From positions 4,154,001-4,218,000 of the forward strand of contig JBHGNT010000018.1 of the NCBI GenBank assembly GCA_043228905.1: DNA of 64,000 bases, written 5' to 3'. The notes below the pieces were generated by a model that saw only the letters and a program-made list of their open reading frames with translations, did not search any database and was not told where the DNA came from. Source of the stretch: Azolla caroliniana. Its lineage: Eukaryota > Polypodiophyta. This document shows, one piece after another, positions 55,117 to 64,000 of this stretch (positions are counted from its first letter, which is position 1; the number at the start of each line of letters is the position of its first letter). A program made the position numbers and the translations under genes.

Positions 55117-57023
55117 CTATTGGGTAGAGGCCAGAGAGAGAGTGTGGACTCGCTCTAAAAATAGGTGAAGATTGGCAGCCGAAGAGCCGTCCGATTTGAC
55201 GGCATTCAGGAGGAGATCTCGGAGCTCGCCCGCGCGTCTTCCACATTCTCGACCCTCGTCCGACTCCATAAGCCGACGTATGACCGCCTCCACCTCCTCT
55301 CGGTCTACAATTCCTTCATTGTGACCCTTTGTCGGCGTCCGGAACTCTAGCCCAACCCTCCACACGTCTACGAGGAGCCTCCGGTTAACCATTTGGTCGG
55401 CCATGTCGGGCCAGCAAAGCATGGGGACCCCGCCCATCGAGAGGCTCTCGAGGACCGAGTTCCAGCCGCAGTGTGTGAGGAAGCAGGAGACAGCGGGGTG
55501 CGCGAGGACCTTGAGCTGGGGGGCCCACGACACGATGAGGCCCCGTCCGAGTGTCCGGTCAAGGAAGCCGTCCGGGAGTGCGGACACAAGGGACCGATGG
55601 ACCGAGCCCGGACGGATGACCCACAAGAAGGGATGCCGGCTTGCCTCGATCCCGAGTGCAAGCTCCCGGAGTTGGGCCGTGTCCTCGTGGCTGGCGATGC
55701 TCCCGAAGGAGACATAAAGCACAGATCGGTTGGGTTGCCGGTCGAGCCAAGACACGCACCGATCGTCCTCGGCCCAGAATGTGAGGTCCGACTCGGTCGG
55801 CAAGGGGGCCTCGGAAGAGTCCGGTAGGAACAAGGGTCCCACCGGGAATACGGGGAGATTCCTTTCACACTGGAGCGAGTCTATCGTCAGCGGCTCGAGC
55901 TCGTACGCGGTGTTGAGGAGGAGTGCCGCACACTCGTGGATGCGCCCGAACATGCGGAGCGTGAATTGGAGGCGCGGGGCCGAGATCTCCCGGTTTTGCA
56001 TCGAAGGAGGGAACTCGGACGGGAGGAGAGGAAGAACTCCCGGGATGCAATCCACCGGAACCTCGGCCCGCCCGTTATCGGCATCTGGAGGTGTAACAAA
56101 ATTTGTGTTAAAATATTGATGATATTCACATATGATCTCATTCGAAGTAAAGTTTTTTCAAAGGATCGAGCTCTCGAGCTTTTCTTTCTTTTCATCGAAA
56201 TTCGGAAGTTTTGTTTTTAAGAGGCATACCCACGAAAGGGATGATTCCTTTGTCGATGAGGAATTGGGTGTGGTATAGGATGGACGCAGACGTTGCGTTG
56301 GCCGTGTACACGGACACGAGGGGGAGGCTGAAAGACGCGGCCACATCCGATGACCACGTCACGAAAACATCGGAAATGATACAATCCACAGGTCCATCAT
56401 AATCATCATCACTGGGAATCCTACAACAAATAACCATCAATTTACTCTAGAAATCATCCATACCAAGGAAGAATTCACACCATATGACCACCAACCCCAT
56501 ACCTCGTCTCAACCACGCCACCCGGTTTCCGTTGGAGCGAGTGTAGGAGGTGCTCCACCCCAGCCCGCATGCCAATCATTGCAAGCTCTTGGTCCGCAAA
56601 TCCCCGATCCCTCGGATGGTTTGCTGGTAGCCCATCGGGGACATTAATCATTCGTATCGGGAACTCGACATCCGACACAGCATTAGAATGTGTATCGCTT
56701 TGACTTGGCATTGGGTAGACATGTAGGCGACGCCCCGATGATGATGAAGGCGAAGGAGAGCGAGGCGATCGAGCCAACGTGTGGTCCGTGACGATGAAAG
56801 TGATGCGGAATCCGTGCCTTGACAAGCGGCGGGCCAATTGTGTCAATGGTGTGATATGGCCCTGTATGGGGAAGGAGAGGACCAAAGCATGCATGGATGG
56901 GTGGCAAGGAGATATACTTGGTGTTGTCGATGGTGAAGTTTTGTCCGAGGATTGCGATATTGCGACTGATTCGTCATTGCAAACACCAACATGAACATTA
57001 GGGGGAGTAGGTTGATGATCCAT
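55117..57023 (-). CDS. UGT: UDP-glycosyltransferase (family 1), three exons, 559 aa
   Basis: Exons 56503-57023, 56230-56420 and 55117-56084; introns 82 and 145 bp with GT-AG ends (phases 2 and 1) join into one frame. It transfers sugar from a UDP-sugar to a small acceptor in the cytosol. Catalytic His56 lies in SFPIQGHITPL and the paired Asp191 in DCIISDVFVTW. The C-terminal PSPG box runs from W424 (WAPQLKVLAHPAVSCFLTHC) to Gln468 (WPDMADQ); a final Gln usually goes with UDP-glucose. The box is 45 rather than 44 residues, with an extra Gly in SLSMGGVP. A Ser/Pro-rich N-terminal extension of 43 residues precedes Met44, which could be an alternative start. The acceptor cannot be told. Confidence 0.93.
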
Positions 57024-57124
57024 TGGTTAGTGCAAGGTGTGGGTTGAATAGGTTCTCTTGAGAGACCCCAAGGGCCAACTTCAAGTTCTATAGTTTCTAG
57101 TGAAGTAGAAATTATGAAAAGAAG

Positions 57125-57141
57125 CTTTTTATTTATATCTT
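57125..57141 (-). promoter_or_regulatory. Likely TATA box of the UGT gene
   Basis: Minus strand AGATATAAATAAAAAGC about 100 bases upstream of the first ATG, a spacing that fits a short 5' leader. No other promoter element was identified. Confidence 0.5.
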
Positions 57142-57149
57142 TAGAAAAC

Positions 57150-59738
57150 TCTCTTAAAAAAAGGAACAAGACACACATTTGTTTGGTTTTTTATTTTACT
57201 AAAGTTTGACTTTTCCTTACAACCCCAAGAGCTTATACACGTAACACTATCAAAAGCAAGTCTTGTTTGTCTTTGATTCTTTCTACTTGCATGGTCACAT
57301 TTGAAAGCTTTCATCGGTTACTTCGGTTAAAAGAAAAAGAAAAGCATGAACCTTCCTTATTCCACTTCCTCCCTTGACTTCCAATATCAAAAAAAAAAAA
57401 AATCGATAGTGTTTGATATTTTTTTCGGCACCCATGCAATTGTCACATAAAATATCGGATGTCATAGGAATGTTGGATATTTTGGCGTTGGCATGCTTGT
57501 AGAAATGAGGAGAATTCTAGTGCTGCATTAAATACATATAGAACATATGTGAATAATGAAAAACAACATGTTTCTTATGAAATGGTGAGCCCTACAAGAA
57601 ATCACTCAAGTTATTGCATTCTTTAAAAGAATTATTCACTTTTTGTTTTACTTTTTCGATCCAAGATTAGGGTGTATGAGTCAATATGTTTGATGTATAT
57701 TGAACTCAAAATGGCATTTGCTTATAATAGGTGTGCCAACTCAAAATGCATACAATTTTTTTGGCTAGGCTTACAGATTTTTCTTTACTTCTCTAGGAAC
57801 AAAGGAACTATCCTTAAGTATACTACCAGTCAATGTTAATGTGGGGTAGTAGTGATTGATGCCTTTATACACACACTAATTTTGATATAATTATCTTCAA
57901 CAAATAATTGGCACATTGTTTTGTGCCTCTGCTCAACCTTTGTTTTTCTGTGCCTCTACTCAAAACACATGTGCTATGGTTATTTCTCTTTAGTGAATCG
58001 TTATATAAACCGAATTTGAAGGATCATTTAATGGGCAAATAGACCAAAAACAATGTGCATGACATTTGCGATTTGAAAAGCACGTTTTATATAATTTTTA
58101 ATTGATCAAAGTTTTAGTTGAAGAAGATAGAGTTTTAGGGGATCTCACAAAGGAAAGTATTGAGCTCTTACAAGATGGCTCTAATTTGTGAAAATGCTAG
58201 TTGGTTTTATACAACGTAATCGGGGAAGGGAATGGGATCTACCCATCAAGACACGATGTATGAAACTACCATGGTAGAATTTTCATTAATTGTATTATTG
58301 GGAGGAATTCTTGATCCACATAGCGCCAATAATCTAGTAACAAACTAGGTATCCAAAAGTTGGAATGCAAGAGTTTCTAGCAGTAAAATTATTAAATAGA
58401 ATTTGTTATAGCGGAATAATGCCAATACCAACCAAATGGCCATAATATCAAATTGATACATTACATGCTAAAGCATGGTATAAAAGCATTTCCTTCAACA
58501 TAATAAGTAGATAACCCTCACCCCGCAATAAACTGTTGCTTCTAAATTATGACATTATTGATAACATTCAAGGTCAAATTTATTTTGGAAAACAAAGTTA
58601 AATATGGTAAAGTGTCTCTTGCAATCACATTAGAAGAAACAAAGGCATATATTGAACTCATTACTTGCACACGTCCACAGATAAGCTCTCTTTCGTAAGA
58701 GAATTGATCATCTTTCATTCCTTTCAGGATAGAATGGTATCTTTTTGGAATTTTTTATACATGACCTATTGTAACCACTTGCTCAATAAAAAATACCTCA
58801 CATCAATCCAATGTAATAGTCTTCATATGCACTTGCTTGCGTACTATTCCAAGAAAGAAAAATGGTACCCAATATTTTGGTTGAAATTGATTCTTCGTAA
58901 ATGCTTACATTTTTCATCATAGAATTACACATGCATCGATAGGGAATGATGATAGTGTATGTTGTATCACCTCCAATCTTACATGAACCACTAATGTTTC
59001 TTGTCTCTAAATTGATGTAGAGACTACTACCTTGTAGGAAATTATGAGAAACCCTACAAAGGTTTGAAAATCACGTAACAACAAACCCTTTTTCACAAAG
59101 CCGATAATTAATTAATTTTGTCTAACTAAACATTAATTGAGCACAAATTCCTTTAACAACAATTCCGTTTTCCATTATTCAAAAGCATCATCAAGAACAA
59201 AAATTTTAACATTTATCCAACTGTGCTATCTTTTCTTAAGGAAAATTTGTTAACAGGTTAACTTGGTTATTAAATTAGTCAATGAAAGAAGTAATAACTC
59301 GTTAATTGCTACCTAGGAGAATTTGGTTTTAAATTAGTTTTGTAGAAAATGAATGGAGATCTGATTATTGCAAAGATGGGATTGTTGTTTGGTGAATTCC
59401 CATAACTAAAGCATCTAGCCTTTTTTTAATTAGGCACGATCCCATCCATGACAATGCCATCACCCCATCATAAACAATGAGCCTAATAATAGTCGCCTAG
59501 AGGATATGTATGAAAAAACATGAACTTGGTCTAAAAGGTTGAATATGAACCCTCTCTAGCTACAAAAATCATCTAAAGCAACATGATAATGTTGAGGTTA
59601 TGTATGCAACTAGAATTCTTCATACAACACGATGTGACATTTGTATTCAACATGCCAAGTGATATTTGTCATGGTTTCAATCTCTCACGAGTAAAAGGGT
59701 AGAGTATCAAATTTGTGTATCAATATGGTCGTCATGGC
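57150..59738. other. Non-coding AT-rich interval
   Basis: No gene is supported. A 13-base A run near 57390 and T runs are present. Open frames such as 58665-58922 have no recognisable domain. Confidence 0.6.
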
Positions 59739-60100
59739 ATTTATCTTTGACAACCAAAACTTTCTATCCACCACTTTTTTGGTAGCGAATGACCTTCACA
59801 TAATGCAATCCAAGGTTCAAACTCATGACCTTTGCAAGTCAATTGTTCACTCTTAAATATATTATTGGTGCTTAGTGTTTGTGGGATATCAAGCAACAAA
59901 CAAAAAAACCAATAATTAGTATCAAAGTAGAGAGGAGAAAACCTATAAATTGCTCCTCTCTACTATGACACCAATCATATATTTAAGAGTGAATAGGTGC
60001 CTTGCAAAGGTCATGAGTTTGAACCTTGGATTGCATCATGTGAAGGTCATCCGCTACCAAGAAAGCGGTGGATAGAAAGTTTTGGTTGTCAAAGATAAAT
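59739..60100. repeat. 362-bp foldback element with long imperfect hairpin
   Basis: The left arm (59739-59870) starts atttatctttgacaacc, and its inverse complement ends the right arm (59975-60100, ggttgtcaaagataaat). The arms match over about 125 bp with few differences. An inner hairpin, tagagaggag/ctcctctcta (59927-59967), lies in the centre. The arms contain a B-box-like GAGTTTGAACC. No target duplication could be confirmed. Confidence 0.85.
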
Positions 60101-61498
60101 ACTGTTCAAATCGAGAGGCATACATAATAATGTGCAAAATGAGCAAAAGTGGTGTCAAAGTATTGCTCCTATTGATTTTGCCTATAGCTATGCTTCATGA
60201 CCTCTTCGCATTTACAATTGGAATTGCTCTTTTCCTAGCTAGAACTAATTAATTTTTAATTTTTTATGATGATAAAACAAACCCAGTAGAGTTGCCAATC
60301 TTATTGTAAACAAGAAGCAAAGGAACCTAAACTTGTTTCATAGCAAGTTGTCATGGATGTCGGCTAACAAATTCTACTCCTCACTAAACTTTCTTCTATC
60401 AAGCTATTTGCTTCCAACAATGTATAATTTGTATTTGTGCACGATAATGTGGTTGGGTAGTCAATTCACAAACGCTCGACTTGCCAACCTAAAAAAAGGG
60501 ACATTGCAACTCTCATTTCCCCTATTCTTCAAACCTAACAATGTTCTAGAACTACAAGGGAAAAAAAATAGAGAATACATACAGTTTCGTGCAATAAATT
60601 AACCACAATAGGAATGTCATTATCATTCAAGGTTCACATATAACACTCACAATAGACCACATTATCATTCAAGGTTTACTTTGGATTAAAACAATTATGT
60701 CAACTACCATAGCAAAGGAAGCTTTAAATGTACAAAACAAAATAAGTCTACAAAGTAATCCTTAGAAATTAAAAGAGACCCGATGCCTTTGGCACATGCA
60801 ATTTCAATCAAGCCGTTGGCATGTGCTACTTCAATCAGACCATTGGCACATGTAATTTCAATCACGCAAACATAGATGGCCATAATTAAGAGCCGATAAT
60901 AACAGTTGAAACTTTTGCATGTCGGTGGCTCAAGACAGGTGTATTGGCTAAATAAATAGTGCATGGTTGGTTGAGAATATGCGATAAACACGTTTATGGG
61001 CATATGTCCCTCCATTGAATTATAGGTTTAGGTGTAGTATGGTACACACCAAGGATAAACCAAAACTCCTTGCATACATTAGTTTTGAGTACAAAGTATC
61101 ATATTGGACTCATTATAGATTTGAATCCATTGATTTCTTTTTTGTCTGGAGGGTTAGTACAATCATAATAACGAGATTAAATGCTGTTTTAAAATGATTA
61201 ACCTCTCAACCTGCAAAGACCATGAAAGCACCACAACCGGAAAAGCTTGACATGGTTTTGACCATTTTCGAAAGACAACACTCCCCCAAAGCAAGATAAC
61301 TTTCTATGTGTAAAAAAAGAAGAAAATGCAACTCTTCAAATGGAGCCTTTTTCCCTTTGAAATTTGCAAATTAGGCTTTCACCTTATAAATGGAGGATGT
61401 ACACATGCATACAAGGGTTTTGTCTTTTGAATAAAAATATACATAATAATAAAAGGCTCTCACACATAATATAATAAGATTTGCGAAAAACAAATCTT
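60101..61498. other. Non-coding interval downstream of CIPK
   Basis: It contains the 27-bp tandem repeat at 60789-60866 and otherwise no gene. The CIPK 3' untranslated region should lie at its right end (about 61300-61498, minus); no clear AATAAA was found there. Confidence 0.55.
60789..60866. repeat. 27-bp tandem repeat, three copies
   Basis: Three successive units of the type ttggcacatgcaatttcaat plus seven bases, each differing at three to six positions. Confidence 0.8.
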
Positions 61499-62763
61499 TT
61501 AGTTCAGACTCTCTGCTTGCTCTGCTTCAGATTTCCACACTATATCTTTAATCCCCGTTGACAAATTGTTATAAAACTGCATGGATGAATGGGGCACACA
61601 ATGTTGAATGAAATCATACCTCAAGATCATATTCAGATTTCTTTACTTTTCCATTCAGTAAAACAAAATTTGAAGGCCATATATGTATGTATATGTGGAT
61701 GACATGCATGCATGCAATGCATGTGTGTACATATGAATGCATGCATGGATGCATGAAAGTACATATGAATGGATTGATGGATTTATGCATGCATGTGTGT
61801 GCGTAAGTATGGATGGATGTATGCATGCATGTGTGTACATATGTATGCGTGCATGGATGTGTGTGCGTATGTATGGATGGATGGAAGGATGACGTGTATG
61901 GATGAATGGATGGAAGAATGACATGTATGGATGTGTGGATGGATGCATGGATGTATGTAGTATGTATGTATGTATGTATGTATGTATGTATGTGGTAACA
62001 GATGTACAATATGTGTGGCATGGATATAAAATGTGTGTATGGCATGGATGAGTGATGTGTGTGTATAATGAATGGACGATGCATGTAAGGATGTATGGTG
62101 TGTACGTAGGAAATTAAGAAGATTTCTGTAGTTCTTCTGGAATTCCTCTAAAGCTCTAAATTTCAAAAAATGATGTCTTGATTATCTACAGCCACCTTAG
62201 TATGACCAGAATTCACAATTCCTCTAGAGTCTATTAATAGCAAGGAAATGCAATTTCACAGTTGCTTAATACCTTGTGAAACTCCAAAGTATCACCACCA
62301 GATTTGCGGACCTCGACCATAAAAAGCGATGGTGCCACTTGAAATACCTGCCACCCAAAACCATTGTTTCTTTTTAGTTCCATTGTTATTATCTTTGTCC
62401 TTTCTTTTTCTTGTAAGTTACAAACTGTTTTGTATGTAAAGCAACTTTAAAAACAAATTGTCTTTACAATCCATATAGATCTTCTTGAAACCAACCTGTG
62501 TTGCCACAGAAAGATGACCTTTTCTTCCTTTTTTTTCTCCTTGTAGCTTCAGCTATGTATACATTACACAGCACCAGAGTTAGTAAAAACACCAGAACTA
62601 GTAACAAATAGAATATTATCATTCTATGCATTTTTCAAATCACTACCTTGTAGTTCTTCTTCTCAACATTGAACCCTAACGGCTTTGCAGTTGATTCAAT
62701 CTTGGAAACAATTTCCTGAGCTGGACATTTGGATGTGAATCGAGTCTCACGTTTCACGAGATC
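61499..62763 (-). CDS. CIPK: CBL-interacting protein kinase, last four coding exons
   Basis: Exons on minus: 62647-62763 (39 codons, DLVKRETRFTSKCPAQEIVS...), 62496-62552 (19 codons, LKLQGEKKGRKGHLSVATQ), 62273-62347 (25 codons, VFQVAPSLFMVEVRKSGG...), 61499-61576 (25 codons and TAA, FYNNLSTGIKDIVW...). All introns are GT-AG and phase 0, as in intron-rich plant CIPK genes. The 108 residues are the C-terminal regulatory end, including the phosphatase-interaction motif (KRETRFTSK); the kinase and NAF domains must lie beyond the window. CIPKs are Ser/Thr kinases activated by calcium-bound CBL sensors in ion homeostasis and stress signalling. No defect is visible. Confidence 0.92.
61681..62060. 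repeat. ATGG/ATGC/ATGT-rich microsatellite in a CIPK intron
   Basis: Interrupted tetranucleotide repeats (gcatgcatgg, tggatgga, then gtat repeated about ten times at 61958-61992) fill most of the 696-bp final intron (61577-62272). Long open frames here (Ile/His/Thr/Tyr-rich on minus) are artefacts of the repeat. Confidence 0.8.
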
Positions 62764-62789
62764 CTGCAAGGACTTTGTCAATTTAAAAG

Positions 62790-63186
62790 TGTTGAGAATC
62801 AAACTCAACCTAGTCTAATGTGTGAACACACCCTTTGAGAATGTATGAGTATTTAAAAGTCAAAGGTTGTCACTAACTCTCCAACATTAACTATGTGTCA
62901 TAGAATTATATTCTATGACACATAACTAATGAGGTTCCACATTCCCCATGACACAGGAGCTTCTATAATTACTAGAGAGAGAGAGGGTGACTTTATATAA
63001 AGACCCTCCTTCCTTTGTATTGGTTGGTTGTTTTCTATTGTATTTCTTACTCCTTGTTATTAATATACATTTGAGTCTTTTTATTTTCCTATCTATCTTG
63101 TGTCTCTTCTCTCCTCTGTCACACACACATAGCACACATCTCTAATCTATTCCGCATAACATAATTACACTAGCTAATTATTTACA
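62790..63186 (+). repeat. Solo LTR (397 bp, copia-like) in a CIPK intron
   Basis: Begins TGTTGAGAATC and ends ATTTACA, flanked by the 5-bp duplication aaaag (62785-62789 and 63187-63191). It contains a 15-bp-arm palindrome (62892-62924, tatgtgtcatagaat), a TATATAAAG box at about 62994, and a CT-rich stretch about 100 bp further on. No internal element sequence remains, so it is a recombination remnant. Confidence 0.85.
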
Positions 63187-63218
63187 AAAAGGTTGTTTCC
63201 TAAATTGGCAATGAGGAC

Positions 63219-63287
63219 GGGGACTTGACCTAGTGGTTTGGACCCTTGCCCTTTGAGCCATAGGTCAAGAGTTCAACTCCCATCCCC
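63219..63287 (+). repeat. tRNA-like SINE head in a CIPK intron
   Basis: 69 bases with GGGGACT at the start and ATCCCC at the end able to pair, an A-box-like GACCTAGTGGTTTGG and a B-box-like GAGTTCAACTCCC. The anticodon arm is poor, so a working tRNA gene is unlikely. The SINE body is not delimited. Confidence 0.55.
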
Positions 63288-63357
63288 AGCCTCGATCACC
63301 TATTAAGAGAGAAAAACAAGATAGTACATGCTGAAGCATAATCTGAAAGTATTGCCT

Positions 63358-63672
63358 CTGTGACATTCATTATTAAAACCCTTTATTATTTCTAGTTTGA
63401 TGCAAAAAACACATGTTAAAATATTTCACGTTGTAGTATTATCCTTCACATAATGGTAACAATCATTGTGACAATCTTCATGTTTTAGATTGATGCACAA
63501 TGACATAACACTGCATTCATTAGAAAAAAGTTCCATGTTTTGTTCTAACACGCAATAACATAATGTTACATTCATTATAAAACACCGCCTTCATCTTTTA
63601 GTTTAATGCACAATGAAATAATGTTGCATTTACTATACAACATCTTCATGTTTTAGTCAGATGCACTGTAGC
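63358..63672. repeat. Degenerate minisatellite of about 65 bp
   Basis: About four to five diverged units of the form agtttgatgcacaatgacat, aatgttgcattcattat, aaacatcttcatgtttt. It lies in the same presumed CIPK intron. Beyond it, 63673-64000 shows no gene. Confidence 0.65.
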
Positions 63673-64000
63673 CATTCCTACTCCCACCTGAAGATATAAC
63701 TATATGATTTCACTTTCACTAAGTTGAAAGGTTTCTCATAAATCAAAATGCAACCCTACTGTTGTGGTTTATGTAACAGGATTCTATTATCATCTCTTAA
63801 ATAGCACCTTTATCTTCTCTATACAAAGCACCCAATAGCAGCCTTATACCCTAGAGTCTATATATGTTAATAAAATGCAATTCAGGGTTCTACCTCACGT
63901 GTCTCTCATCAGGTTCAAGTCTCAAGTAATGGATCTAAAGTTATGTTCATTATGAACACCTTCCCGTTTTTGTTTGATATTGTGCACACAGTAAGTTCTC

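Noticed and set aside
57024-57178. Upstream extension of the UGT protein (MCVLFLFLREF frame)
   Set aside because: It overlaps the likely TATA box and is in a different phase from the UGT first exon.
60333-60602. 89-codon plus-strand frame as a small gene
   Set aside because: Composition is that of random AT-rich sequence; there is no motif, no promoter and no splice context.
61614-62166. Long open frames rich in His, Thr, Ile and Tyr on the minus strand
   Set aside because: They arise from the ATGG/ATGT microsatellite inside a CIPK intron; the flanking real exons show that this stretch is spliced out.
63358-63672. CRISPR-like repeat array
   Set aside because: The units are degenerate, directly abutting and in a plant intron; it is a minisatellite.

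Overview
This is nuclear DNA of a land plant, about 64 kb and dominated by LTR retrotransposons. The evidence is plant-type chromoviral Ty3 and Ty1/copia elements with an initiator-Met-tRNA primer site, a plant UDP-glycosyltransferase with spliceosomal introns, and the 3' exons of a plant CBL-interacting protein kinase. No bacterial gene organisation is present. Species cannot be told; the unusual Ty3 lineage and atypical LINE make a seed-free plant (fern or lycophyte) a weak guess.

Layout. 1-4361: degenerate minus-strand chromovirus-type Ty3 element A, cut by the window edge. 4362-17415: minus-strand chromovirus H (chromodomain present), split by a nested plus-strand element D (6275-13746). 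D belongs to a divergent Ty3 lineage and has 822/827-bp LTRs. 17416-22465: a 5'-truncated D relative, E. 22466-25775: a broken minus-strand copia, F. 25776-27542: an H relative, G, with the integrase core deleted. 27543-32302: another D relative, I, inside a duplicated LTR/tail segment, then an integrase tail, J. 32303-35513: a minus-strand D relative, K, carrying a 1.16-kb probable solo LTR that contains a foldback. 35514-38569: a copia LTR fragment and AT-rich DNA.

38690-47072: a minus-strand non-LTR element (LINE) interrupted by L, an apparently intact 5.3-kb copia with matching 601-bp LTRs and a perfect 5-bp target duplication. tRNA-derived SINE-like copies lie at both LINE ends. 48323-53532: M, an old decayed relative of L, inserted in a relic Ty3 RT (N). 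55117-57023: a three-exon UGT gene (559 aa, minus strand). 57150-61498: AT-rich DNA with a 362-bp hairpin and short tandem repeats. 61499-62763: the last four coding exons of a CIPK gene (minus strand). Its next intron carries a solo LTR and a tRNA-like SINE head and continues past the window edge.

The two host genes look functional and independent. Recurrent oddities are tRNA-like A/B-box modules lying antisense inside LTRs of unrelated families, and a (GA/CT)n tract at a similar distance downstream of the TATA box in many LTRs.
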